From: an uncultured Sphingobacteriales bacterium
GTDB taxonomy: Bacteria; Bacteroidota; Bacteroidia; Chitinophagales; Chitinophagaceae
Assembly (NCBI GenBank): GCA_937991535.1
Contig: CALKHN010000002.1
Coordinates: forward strand, 100,921-164,920
DNA: 64,000 nucleotides
Reading direction: 5' to 3'
Each line of letters opens with the position of its first letter. The stretch's first letter is position 1. The notes beneath the pieces were generated by a model, which was not told the origin of the DNA, did no database searches, and saw nothing but the letters and a program-made list of their open reading frames with translations. The position numbers and the translations under genes were made by a program. Below are positions 1 to 8,860 of the stretch, one piece after another.

Positions 1-1
1 T

Positions 2-1780
2 TCTGCGTTAAATAATCTTCCAAGATTTTTTAAACTAGTATGGCATACTAGTCCTTCACTTACCCTTACGAACGCATTTTTGCGAATTATTCGATCAGCA
101 ATACCAGTAGCTATTTTATATGTAGGTAAATTAATTATTGACCAGGTAGTTCATTTAAGCCAAGATTCAGAAACTTCTTCACACGCATACTTATGGCAAT
201 TAGTAGCCGTGGAATTTGGACTGGCTATTTTTTCCGACAGCTTAAGCCGCGCCACCATATTGGTGGATAGTTTACTAGGTAATTTGTTCTCCAATTACAC
301 TTCCATTAAGATCATGCAACATGCGGCCGTATTAGATCTTGATCAATTTGAAGATTCTACTTTTTACGATAAGTTAGAAAGAGCACGCCAGCAAACAGTA
401 GGACGCACTATTCTACTTTCTCAAGTGCTTGGTCAGGTACAGGATTTAATCACGATGGCTTTTTTAGCTGCCGGACTTATTATTTTCAACCCCTGGTTGA
501 TCCTGCTGCTTTTTATTGCTGTGCTACCTGCTTTTATTGCAGAATCTTATTTTAATGATAAGAATTATTCGCTTAGCCGCAGTCAAACACCCGAGCGAAG
601 GGAGCTGGATTATATTCGTTACGTAGGAGCGAGTGATGAAACAGCTAAAGAAGTAAAAATCTTTAACCTATCAAATTTTTTGATTGATCGCTTTCGCCAG
701 CTTTCCTATAAATTTTACAGGGATAACAAGCTTCTTGCAAAAAGACGGTCTTTGTGGGGAACATTGTTTGCTATTCTTGGGAGTTTGGGATACTATGGAG
801 CTTATATCTTTATTATTTCAAAAGCTATTGCAGGGAAACTTTCTATCGGTGATTTAACTTTTCTGGCTGGTTCATTCAGACAGTTAAGAAGCTTACTGGA
901 AGGTATACTTTCCCGATTTACGTCTGTATCCCAAGGCGCTATTTATTTAAAAGACTTCTTTGACTTTTTTGACATTCAGCCAAAGTTAAAATTATCCTCG
1001 AATGGACATCCTTTTCCAAATCCAATCAAGCAAGGGTTTACATTTAAAAATGTTGGGTTTCGTTATGCAAATTCAGAGCATTGGGCAAATCGTAATTTAA
1101 ACTTTACTCTTCATGCTGGAGAAAAGCTGGCTTTGGTAGGAGAAAACGGGGCGAGTAAAACTACCCTTGTGAAACTATTAGCTCGCCTTTATGATCCCAC
1201 CGAGGGAATCATTTTATTGGACGGCTATGATTTACGTGAATATGATTTAGCAGAACTGCGTAAACAAGTAGGAGTTATTTTTCAGGATTATATACGTTAT
1301 CAGATGACCGTCTCACAAAACATTGCTGTAGGTAATATCCAGGAAAAGGAGAATAGAGAACTAATTATACACTCAGCCAAACAAAGTCTTGCTGACCTTT
1401 TAGTGCAAAAGCTCCCCGGCAAATATGATCAACCACTAGGCAAACGAGTTAATCAGGGTATTGAACTTTCCGGTGGCGAATGGCAAAAGATTGCTCTTGC
1501 AAGAGCTTATATGAAAGATGCGCAATTACTCATTCTGGATGAACCAACATCAGCTTTAGATGCAAGGGCAGAATATGAAGTTTTTCAACGGTTTTCAGCA
1601 CTAACCAAAAACAAAACAGCGGTACTTATTTCCCATCGCTTCTCCACAGTAAGGATGGCTGATCGCATTTTGGTTTTGGAAAAAGGTGAACTTTTAGAGG
1701 CAGGAAGTCACGAAGAATTGTTAGCAAAAAAGGGGCGGTATGCAGAACTATTTAAGCTACAGGCAAAAGGGTATCAATAA
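2..1780 (+). CDS. ABC exporter, fused permease and ATPase (5' end outside window)
   Basis: The frame is open from base 2 without a stop and the codons before the TTG at 80 already read as transporter sequence, so the true start lies upstream of the window. It is a half-size exporter: about 330 residues of transmembrane domain, then a nucleotide-binding domain with signature LSGGEWQKIALARA, Walker B LLILDEPTSALD and H-loop ISHRFSTVRMADRI. The substrate cannot be told from sequence; lipid or peptide export is usual for this family. One oddity: Walker A reads GENGASKTT, so the glycine before the catalytic lysine is serine (codon AGT at 1154-1156, one base from GGT). The rest of the ATPase looks intact. 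It is not obviously part of the metal cluster that follows. Confidence 0.93.
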   Translation, partial: SALNNLPRFFKLVWHTSPSLTLTNAFLRIIRSAIPVAILYVGKLIIDQVVHLSQDSETSSHAYLWQLVAVEFGLAIFSDSLSRATILVDSLLGNLFSNYTSIKIMQHAAVLDLDQFEDSTFYDKLERARQQTVGRTILLSQVLGQVQDLITMAFLAAGLIIFNPWLILLLFIAVLPAFIAESYFNDKNYSLSRSQTPERRELDYIRYVGASDETAKEVKIFNLSNFLIDRFRQLSYKFYRDNKLLAKRRSLWGTLFAILGSLGYYGAYIFIISKAIAGKLSIGDLTFLAGSFRQLRSLLEGILSRFTSVSQGAIYLKDFFDFFDIQPKLKLSSNGHPFPNPIKQGFTFKNVGFRYANSEHWANRNLNFTLHAGEKLALVGENGASKTTLVKLLARLYDPTEGIILLDGYDLREYDLAELRKQVGVIFQDYIRYQMTVSQNIAVGNIQEKENRELIIHSAKQSLADLLVQKLPGKYDQPLGKRVNQGIELSGGEWQKIALARAYMKDAQLLILDEPTSALDARAEYEVFQRFSALTKNKTAVLISHRFSTVRMADRILVLEKGELLEAGSHEELLAKKGRYAELFKLQAKGYQ

Positions 1781-1993
1781 GAAATACCAGGCAATTTTGA
1801 ATGCGGTGAAGTACAGCGAATGAAGATAATATAATAATGGCCTAATGTTTATAATAACGGTAAGAAAGAATCTTCGATGGAAATTGCTTCTTCGTCTGAA
1901 TCGAAATCAGAAAATCACCTAAATGCAACCATATTGTCTTTTTAGTGTGTTTGAAGTATAAAAATTGCAACAAAACCCCTTACTTTTACACCC

Positions 1994-2317
1994 ATGCGTA
2001 TCATAGCTTTTGTTTTGGCATTCATTGTTTTAGCGCTTAGCTGCCAGCCATGTGCTGATGGAGCCTATGCTACGATGGCTGGTAAGACAAAAACCGAAAT
2101 TCTAAAAACACCCACGCAACAAAACGAGTCGGGTCACAACGATGCCTGTACTCCTTTTTGTCATTGTACCTGCTGTGCAGGATTTTCAATCAATCACATT
2201 ATTGCCTCTGTTAATTCTATCAATTTTCTGGCCGGGAAAAATTTTGTTTCCTATTTACGGGCTTCTATTATTGAGATTTCTCTCCCTATCTGGCAACCGC
2301 CTCAATTAGTTTCTTAA
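1994..2317 (+). CDS. Small Cys-rich exported protein, DUF6660-like
   Basis: 107 residues with an N-terminal hydrophobic signal (MRIIAFVLAFIVLALSC) that ends in a cysteine, a Cys/His cluster CTPFCHCTCC near residue 52, and a C-terminal tail ending IWQPPQLVS. This pattern fits the small DUF6660 proteins found in Bacteroidota next to heavy-metal RND pumps; their function is not established. The cysteine cluster could bind metal in the periplasm, which is inference. It opens cluster I and lies upstream of the RND gene on the same strand. An AT-rich stretch with TACTTTTA about 10 nt before the ATG may be its -7 element. Confidence 0.75.
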   Translation: MRIIAFVLAFIVLALSCQPCADGAYATMAGKTKTEILKTPTQQNESGHNDACTPFCHCTCCAGFSINHIIASVNSINFLAGKNFVSYLRASIIEISLPIWQPPQLVS

Positions 2318-2385
2318 GCCTCACCTTCCTGTGCATTTCATGCATTGGGGATTTTCAACAATTCATCATTTAAAGTATTGTGGTT

Positions 2386-2568
2386 ATGACTAAATCAAAG
2401 TCATCAACTCGTAAAAATTCTGCTTACAGCAAAATAAAAGATCCTGTAAAGCCAAAGTGGATGCGGGTTACAAAATTAATAACAATGATACTGCTTGGTA
2501 TTATTATGTTGATGGCTATTGCTGGTATCATGATCAGGTACTATCGTCTTGTATCAACTCATAAATAA
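2386..2568 (+). CDS. Small single-pass membrane protein, unknown
   Basis: About 60 residues: a very basic N-terminus (MTKSKSSTRKNSAYSKIKD) followed by one hydrophobic segment (LITMILLGIIMLMAIAGIMI) and a short basic tail. A GTG six bases upstream is possible, but the ATG at 2386 is preferred. It ends 4 nt before the RND start codon, so it is probably cotranscribed with it. No family is recognised. A small accessory subunit of the pump is a possibility from position only. Confidence 0.5.
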   Translation: MTKSKSSTRKNSAYSKIKDPVKPKWMRVTKLITMILLGIIMLMAIAGIMIRYYRLVSTHK

Positions 2569-2572
2569 AATT

Positions 2573-5500
2573 ATGCTCAATAAAATCATTCGTTTCAGTA
2601 TAAAAAATAAGCTCATTATCGGATTAATGACGCTGGCACTTATCATCTGGGGGGTATGGAGTGCATCCAAACTTCCGCTTGATGCCGTGCCGGACATTAC
2701 CAATAACCAGGTACAGATTATTACACTTACCCCAACATTGGCCGCACAGGAAACAGAACAATTGGTTACGTATCCTATTGAACAAAGCCTTGCCAACCTT
2801 CCCGATCTGGAAGAAATGCGTTCCATATCAAGGTTTGGTTTGTCGGTTATCACCGTGGTTTTTCATGATGACATTAACATTTATTTTGCCCGTCAGTTAA
2901 TTAATGAAAAACTGAAAGAAGCTGAAGAAAAAATTCCAAAGGGAATTGGCACACCGGAGTTGGCCCCTGTTAGCACCGGCCTGGGTGAAATTTACCAATA
3001 TGTTATTCATCCCAAAAAAGGTTCCGAAGATAAATACTCGGCCATGGATTTGCGTACCATGCAGGACTGGATTGTAGCTCGTCAACTATATGGCACGGCA
3101 GGTGTAGCGGAAGTAAACAGTTTTGGCGGTTTGCTGAAACAGTACGAAGTAGCGGTAAACCCTAACCGCCTGAAGGCTATGAATACAACCATTGCCGAAA
3201 TATTCTCCGCCCTTGAAAAGAACAATGAAAATACCGGTGGCGCTTACATTGATAAAAAACCGAATGCTTATTTTATCCGTGGCATTGGTTTAATTGGTTC
3301 AATGGATGATATAAAAAATATTGTCGTTAAAAAAGTAAATAATATCCCTGTTCTGGTAAAGGATGTGGCGGAAGTACAATTGGGTAATGCTGTTCGTTAT
3401 GGGTCTGTTACCTACAATGGTGAAAAAGAAGTAGTAGGCGGTATTGTAATGATGCTTAAGGGGGCAAATAGCGCGGCCGTAGTGGAAAGGGTTAAGGCCA
3501 AAATGGAAATCATTAAAAAAGCAATGCCGGATGATGTGGAGATAGAAGCTTATGTGGATAGGACAAGTTTGGTAAACCGAGCCGTAAATACCGTGAAAAC
3601 AAACTTAATTGAAGGGGCGTTGATTGTATTGCTGGTGCTGGTATTATTCCTGGGCAATCTTCGGGCGGGTCTGATTGTAGCTTCTGCCATTCCGCTTTCC
3701 ATGCTGTTTGCATTGGGTATGATGAATATATTTGGTGTTAGCGCCAATCTCATGAGTTTGGGAGCCATAGATTTTGGTTTGATTGTAGATGGTGCGGTTA
3801 TCATTGTAGAAGCAACACTGCATTTTTTAGTGGCTAAAAAAATAACGGGCAAGCTATCCCAGCAGCAAATGGATGAAGCCGTGGAAGGGAGTGCGAAAAA
3901 AATGATGAGTTCGGCGGCCTTCGGGCAAATTATTATTCTAATCGTTTACCTACCCATTCTTTCTTTACAGGGCATTGAGGGCAAAATGTTCCGGCCAATG
4001 GCACAGACCGTAAGCTTTGCTATTCTGGGGGCATTGATACTTTCTCTTACCTACATACCTATGGCATCGGCCCTGTTCCTGTCTAAAAATATATCGTATA
4101 AGAAAACGATTGCCGACAAGCTGATGCAATTCTTTCAACGACTGTATGCACCGCTTATCCGTTGGTCCATCAAAATGAAATATGCCGTGGTGAGCGGGGC
4201 TGTAGTATTACTGGCAATTGCATTGGTCATCTTTGGCAGAATGGGGGGCGAATTTATCCCTCAATTGCAGGAAGGTGATTATGCATTTCACTGCATACTG
4301 CCGCAGGGCACGTCGCTTACCCAAAGTGTGGAGACTTCCATGCAGGCCAGCCGCATTATCAAATCTTTTCCCGAAGTAGAAATGGTGGTAGGTAAAACAG
4401 GTAGTGCAGAAGTACCAACGGACCCTATGCCACCGGAAGCTACAGACCTTATCATTACGCTGAAACCAAAAAGCGAATGGACAACTACAAAAGATTATAA
4501 TGAACTGGCCGCAATGATGATTGAAAAATTAGAAATAATTCCGGGAGTTTTCTTTGAAGCGTCGCAACCCATTCAAATGCGGTTTAATGAACTGATGACG
4601 GGAGTACGGCAGGATGTTGCAATAAAAATATTTGGAGAGAATATTGATACGTTAGCTGCATTGGCTCCGCAGGTTGCAAAAATAGTTCAGTCAGTAAAAG
4701 GAGCAACAGAACCACAGGTAGAAAGAACCACAGGATTGCCACAAATCACCATCCAATACGACCGGGCAAAGATTGCCGGATACGGCTTGAATATTGAAGA
4801 CATTAATCACACGATCAGTACAGCGTTTGCGGGTGAGGCGGCCGGAGTAGTTTTTGAAAACGAAAGAAAATTTGATTTGGTAGTGAGGTTGGATAGCGCC
4901 AGTCGTACTTCTATTGATGATGTAAGCAATTTGTATGTAGCAACCCCCGATGGCAGTCAAATTCCATTATCACAGGTGGCAACGGTTTCCTTTAAAGAAG
5001 GCCCGGCACAGATAAGCCGTGAAGATGGCAAGCGAAGAATAGTAGTTGGGTTTAATGTAAAAGATCGTGATGTGGCCAGTGTGGTAACAGAGATACAGGA
5101 AAAACTGAACGCTGCTAAAATTCTGCCTACCGCCTATTATTATACTTATGGCGGCACATTTGAAAACCTGCAGGAGGCATCGGCAAGATTACAAATCGCG
5201 GTGCCTGTAGCGCTGGCCTTGATTTTTTTGTTACTCTATTTCGCCTTTGGCTCTATGAAAGAAGCTTTATTGATTTTTACAGCCATTCCCATGAGTGCTA
5301 TAGGTGGTGTGTTTGCATTGCTGTTAAGAGGAATGCCTTTTAGCATTTCAGCAGGTGTTGGTTTCATCGCCTTGTTTGGAGTGGCGGTATTAAACGGCAT
5401 TGTCCTGATAAGCACATTCAATCAATTGAAAAAAGATGGAATAAAGGACATTATACAAAGGGTGCTTGAAGGAACAAAAATTCGTTTGCGACCCGTATTG

Positions 5501-6886
5501 ATGACAGCAACTGTTGCTTCATTAGGGTTTATTCCAATGGCATTATCCACTGGTGCAGGGGCAGAAGTACAAAAACCATTAGCTACTGTTGTAATTGGTG
5601 GATTGATTACCGCTACATTTCTTACACTGGTAGTGCTGCCACTACTCTATATCATTTTTTCAACAAAAAGAAAATGGAAAATGAAAATAGCTTTCCCTGC
5701 TATTGCAATAATTACATTGTTAACCATTTCTGGCACTGTACAGGCCCAACAGCCAAAAAGAATTGATATTAATGAAGCCATCACTTCCGCAAAAAACAAT
5801 TTGCAATATCAGGTAAACAATCAGCAAGTCATTAAAGGGGGGCTTCAGGTAAATACCGCAACCGCATTGCCTAAAACCGGTGTATTTGCTGAAAATGAAG
5901 ACATGCGGCAAAGTGATAACAAAGGCGTCTTAAAAATTGGCCTGTCACAAAGTATTGCATGGCCGGGTTTGTACAAGTCACAAAAGAACCTGTACACACA
6001 ACAATTGAAATATTACCAGACTGGTACTGCCGCTATTGACGCGGACATTAAAAGAGATGTACGAACAGTATATTACCAGCTTTGGTATTTACAGGATAAA
6101 CAACAATTGTTTCATCGCTTAGACAGTATTTATAAATCCTTGAATGAAGCGGCAATATTAAAAGTGCAAACAGGCGATAGCCCCGGGTTGGACAGCATTG
6201 CAGCAAGTGTACGGATGAAAGAATTGCAGGCGCTGTTACAACAAATAAGTAATGATATACAAATTCAGCAACAGTCGTTGATGCAATTGCTTAACACAAA
6301 TGAACAGCTATTGCCTGTGCAGAAGCCGTTGGAAAAACTAACAATGCATGGCGCCGCCAATGATAGTATGCATCCTGCGCTGGCTTTGCAAACACAAAAT
6401 ATAAATATTGCCAATGCCGGGATTACTGTAATAAAAAATGAAAATAGGCCTGAGTTCTCAGGGCGTTTCTTCAGTCAGCGGTTGTATGGAGCTAAAGATC
6501 CATTTACCGGCTTTTCGGTAACAGCGGCATTTCCGTTGCTGGGGGGAGACGCTTATCGCAATAAAGTAAAGGTTGCACGGGCAAATATGGCGGTGCAACA
6601 AAAGCAATTTGAATATGGCAAACAGGTGTTCACCACTCAGCAGGCGCAGGTACAAAATGAAGTGGAAAAGAATAACAGCCTTTTATTTTTTTATGAAACA
6701 ACAGGATTGAAGCAAGCTGAGGAAATCATAAAAGCCGCATCGCTGGCATACCGGTCAGGAGAAATAAGTTTTGCGGAATTGTCTCAATTCTTAACCCAGT
6801 CAATAGATATTCAAAAGAATTATTTGGAAGTGTTGAATGCCTACAACCATTCAGTTATTCAATACAATTACTACATCAATCAATAA
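2573..6886 (+). CDS. czcA: CzcA-type heavy-metal RND permease fused to an outer-membrane factor
   Basis: Proton-driven efflux of divalent cations (Zn, Co, Cd or Ni class) from periplasm and cytoplasm. Residues 1-1036 are a complete HME-RND permease starting MLNKIIRFSIKNKL; the TM4 proton-relay motif IDFGLIVDGAVIIVEA is the two-aspartate form of CzcA-like pumps. At residue 1037 (ATG at 5681) a signal-peptide-like segment begins (MKIAFPAIAIITLLTISG, then VQAQQ), followed by about 375 residues of TolC/CzcC-like outer-membrane factor. No stop separates the parts. An upstream in-frame TTG at 2549 is rejected because the family starts at the MLNK methionine. The adaptor gene follows after 15 nt. 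A second copy of this architecture lies at 12717. Confidence 0.93.
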   Translation: MLNKIIRFSIKNKLIIGLMTLALIIWGVWSASKLPLDAVPDITNNQVQIITLTPTLAAQETEQLVTYPIEQSLANLPDLEEMRSISRFGLSVITVVFHDDINIYFARQLINEKLKEAEEKIPKGIGTPELAPVSTGLGEIYQYVIHPKKGSEDKYSAMDLRTMQDWIVARQLYGTAGVAEVNSFGGLLKQYEVAVNPNRLKAMNTTIAEIFSALEKNNENTGGAYIDKKPNAYFIRGIGLIGSMDDIKNIVVKKVNNIPVLVKDVAEVQLGNAVRYGSVTYNGEKEVVGGIVMMLKGANSAAVVERVKAKMEIIKKAMPDDVEIEAYVDRTSLVNRAVNTVKTNLIEGALIVLLVLVLFLGNLRAGLIVASAIPLSMLFALGMMNIFGVSANLMSLGAIDFGLIVDGAVIIVEATLHFLVAKKITGKLSQQQMDEAVEGSAKKMMSSAAFGQIIILIVYLPILSLQGIEGKMFRPMAQTVSFAILGALILSLTYIPMASALFLSKNISYKKTIADKLMQFFQRLYAPLIRWSIKMKYAVVSGAVVLLAIALVIFGRMGGEFIPQLQEGDYAFHCILPQGTSLTQSVETSMQASRIIKSFPEVEMVVGKTGSAEVPTDPMPPEATDLIITLKPKSEWTTTKDYNELAAMMIEKLEIIPGVFFEASQPIQMRFNELMTGVRQDVAIKIFGENIDTLAALAPQVAKIVQSVKGATEPQVERTTGLPQITIQYDRAKIAGYGLNIEDINHTISTAFAGEAAGVVFENERKFDLVVRLDSASRTSIDDVSNLYVATPDGSQIPLSQVATVSFKEGPAQISREDGKRRIVVGFNVKDRDVASVVTEIQEKLNAAKILPTAYYYTYGGTFENLQEASARLQIAVPVALALIFLLLYFAFGSMKEALLIFTAIPMSAIGGVFALLLRGMPFSISAGVGFIALFGVAVLNGIVLISTFNQLKKDGIKDIIQRVLEGTKIRLRPVLMTATVASLGFIPMALSTGAGAEVQKPLATVVIGGLITATFLTLVVLPLLYIIFSTKRKWKMKIAFPAIAIITLLTISGTVQAQQPKRIDINEAITSAKNNLQYQVNNQQVIKGGLQVNTATALPKTGVFAENEDMRQSDNKGVLKIGLSQSIAWPGLYKSQKNLYTQQLKYYQTGTAAIDADIKRDVRTVYYQLWYLQDKQQLFHRLDSIYKSLNEAAILKVQTGDSPGLDSIAASVRMKELQALLQQISNDIQIQQQSLMQLLNTNEQLLPVQKPLEKLTMHGAANDSMHPALALQTQNINIANAGITVIKNENRPEFSGRFFSQRLYGAKDPFTGFSVTAAFPLLGGDAYRNKVKVARANMAVQQKQFEYGKQVFTTQQAQVQNEVEKNNSLLFFYETTGLKQAEEIIKAASLAYRSGEISFAELSQFLTQSIDIQKNYLEVLNAYNHSVIQYNYYINQ

Positions 6887-6901
6887 AAAAAGTATTTAAA
6901 G

Positions 6902-8221
6902 ATGAAAAAGTATTTAATTATAGTTATAACAGCTTTTGCGGTTGCTCAGATCTTTATTTCTTGCAGTGGCAAAGGCAATGCAGAAGCTGCAAGCGCCGAA
7001 GAACTCAAAAAAACAGGGGAAGGAGAGCATGAAGATGAACATGAAAACGCCAACACCACCACACTTAGCGATGCACAGTTGAAAAGCATTGGTATTGAAT
7101 TGGGTGGTATTGAACAAAAACAACTAACCGCTTCGCTAAAAGCAAATGGAGTGCTTAAAGTGCCTAATCAAAACAAAGCCAGTGTAAACTCTGTTTATAA
7201 GGGTGTCATAAGATCATTGCTGGTGCAGCCCGGCAGCAGGGTCTCCAAAGGCCAGGTGATTGCCACCGTTACCAACCCGGAATTTGTACAAGTACAGAGC
7301 GATTACCTGAATGTGAGTGCAAAGATTGGTTTGGCAGAACTGGAAGTAAAGCGGCAGAAAGAATTGAATGCGGGCAATGCCGGAGCGTTAAAAAATCTGC
7401 AGGCTGCTGAAACGGAACTGGGCACATTGCGGACGGCAAAATCAACTTACGGACAGCAAATCCTTCTAATGGGTATCAATCCTGCTAATCTTTCAAATGG
7501 TAAATTGATTTCCGTGCTGTCCATCAAAAGTCCCATAAGCGGTGAGGTAAGCGATGTAAAAGTGGAAATGGGCAGCTACGTAGATTTTAGTACAGCCGTT
7601 GCCAAAATAGTGGACAACAGCCGGTTGCATTTGGATTTGTTTGTGTATGAAAAGGATATACCCAAGCTAAAAAATAATCAACTTATCCATTTTACGCTTA
7701 CCAATAATCCGGGCAAAGAATACGATGCACAAATATATTCGTTGGGCTCATCTTTTGAAGGAGAAAGCAAAGCCGTAACCGTACATGCAAAAGTGCAGGG
7801 CGATAAAACGGGACTCATTGACGGCATGACTATTACCGCTGCCATAAGTTTGAACCGGGAAAGCAAACCAGCCGTGCCAACAGATGCCATTGTAACCGTT
7901 GCGGGACAGGATTATATTTTTATGGTAACGGATGAACATGCCGAACCTGCCTTGCCGGCAGGCGGGGAAGAACATCATGAAGAAGGAAATCATAAAGAAG
8001 AAAAAGCCCGTCCGAACGCCAGCCCGAAAGAATCATTCTGGCGGGGTTCATCCGGGCGGGGGCTGACCTTTGAAAAAATACCCGTAGTTAAAGGCACAAC
8101 AGATGTGGGTTATACGGAAATCACTTTGCTGAAAGCAATTCCGAAAGACGCTAAGATTGTAGTGAAAGGGGCGTTTTTTGTGCTGGCGAAGATGACGAAT
8201 TCAGGAGAGCACGAACATTAA
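6902..8221 (+). CDS. Periplasmic adaptor of cluster I (CzcB/CusB-like lipoprotein)
   Basis: 439 residues. The signal MKKYLIIVITAFAVAQIFISC has a lipobox cysteine, so this is a membrane-anchored membrane-fusion protein linking the RND pump to its outer-membrane factor. A His/Glu-rich stretch (GEHEDEHEN) follows the anchor and could bind metal. The barrel-sandwich hybrid region (VIRSLLVQPGSRVSKGQVIA) and its partner half (SPISGEVSDVKVEMGSYVDF) are clear. Compared with the paralog at 17083, the C-terminal part carries an extra stretch of about 20 residues (ARPNASPKESFWRGSSGRGL) encoded by GC-rich palindromic DNA, probably an in-frame repeat insertion. It ends 18 nt before the next gene. Confidence 0.92.
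   Translation: MKKYLIIVITAFAVAQIFISCSGKGNAEAASAEELKKTGEGEHEDEHENANTTTLSDAQLKSIGIELGGIEQKQLTASLKANGVLKVPNQNKASVNSVYKGVIRSLLVQPGSRVSKGQVIATVTNPEFVQVQSDYLNVSAKIGLAELEVKRQKELNAGNAGALKNLQAAETELGTLRTAKSTYGQQILLMGINPANLSNGKLISVLSIKSPISGEVSDVKVEMGSYVDFSTAVAKIVDNSRLHLDLFVYEKDIPKLKNNQLIHFTLTNNPGKEYDAQIYSLGSSFEGESKAVTVHAKVQGDKTGLIDGMTITAAISLNRESKPAVPTDAIVTVAGQDYIFMVTDEHAEPALPAGGEEHHEEGNHKEEKARPNASPKESFWRGSSGRGLTFEKIPVVKGTTDVGYTEITLLKAIPKDAKIVVKGAFFVLAKMTNSGEHEH
7946..8065 (+). repeat. GC-rich palindromic repeat inserted in frame in the adaptor gene
   Basis: Two hairpin units. CCTGCC (7946-7951) pairs with GGCAGG (7957-7962) across a 5-nt loop. CGCCAG (8017-8022) pairs with CTGGCG (8038-8043), and the overlapping CAGCCC (8020-8025) could instead pair with GGGCTG (8060-8065). 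The DNA is much more GC-rich than its surroundings and is translated as LPAGG and SFWRGSSGRG. The homologous region of the paralog at 17083 is about 20 residues shorter. This resembles dispersed palindromic elements that insert into Bacteroidota genes without breaking the frame. Confidence 0.55.
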
Positions 8222-8239
8222 TCAATCAAAATTACCACA

Positions 8240-8854
8240 ATGACTTCACTTCTTATCGGAAGCCTGCTTATTAGTTTGTTACATGCAGTGATACCCAATC
8301 ACTGGTTGCCTGTACTGGCTATAGGTAAAAAGGAAGGCTGGAGCCTTGCTGAAACGACCCGTATTACATTTATTGCAGGTATGGCTCATGTTATCAGCAC
8401 GGTGGTTATTGGACTACTGCTGGCTTTGATTGGCAGTGAGCTTACAGAACATATTGAAGATTTTACCAAAATAATTGGCCCATCAATCTTAATACTCATT
8501 GGCTTGTATTTTGTCCGGCAGCATTATACCCATCATCATTTTCACCTGGAGAAAAAGCAAATTGAAAAAAAGAGCAAGGGTGCTATTATCGTGGCATTAG
8601 TAATTGCCATGTTTCTCTCTCCCTGTATGGAAATTGAAGCCTATTTCCTGCTGGCAGGTAGCAAGGGCTGGTACTTTCTTGCGATGATTGCTGCCTTGTA
8701 TGCCATCATTACTATAGCAGGTATGCTGGTCTGGATAAGGATAGCTTACAAAGGGCTATTGAAACTAAACTGGCATAAATGGGAACATAATGCCGGCATT
8801 ATTACAGGTCTGGTTTTAATTATTACAGGTATTATTTCATTCTTTATTAATTAA
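8240..8854 (+). CDS. Polytopic membrane protein, possible metal-ion permease
   Basis: 204 residues with about six hydrophobic segments. The first helix holds HAVIPNHWLPV, which resembles the His-rich first helix of NicO/HupE-type metal permeases, and a charged His-rich loop (HYTHHHFHLEKKQ) follows the third helix. A later segment contains MFLSPCMEIEAYF. It lies between the adaptor and the P1B ATPase with short gaps, so it is very probably in the same operon and handles the same metals. Family assignment is tentative; transport of divalent metal is inference from motifs and position. Confidence 0.7.
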   Translation: MTSLLIGSLLISLLHAVIPNHWLPVLAIGKKEGWSLAETTRITFIAGMAHVISTVVIGLLLALIGSELTEHIEDFTKIIGPSILILIGLYFVRQHYTHHHFHLEKKQIEKKSKGAIIVALVIAMFLSPCMEIEAYFLLAGSKGWYFLAMIAALYAIITIAGMLVWIRIAYKGLLKLNWHKWEHNAGIITGLVLIITGIISFFIN

Positions 8855-8860
8855 TAAGTT

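Noticed and set aside
2549..2572. TTG start eight codons upstream of the first CzcA fusion
   Set aside because: It overlaps the small membrane protein gene, and homologs begin at the MLNKII-type methionine (2573).
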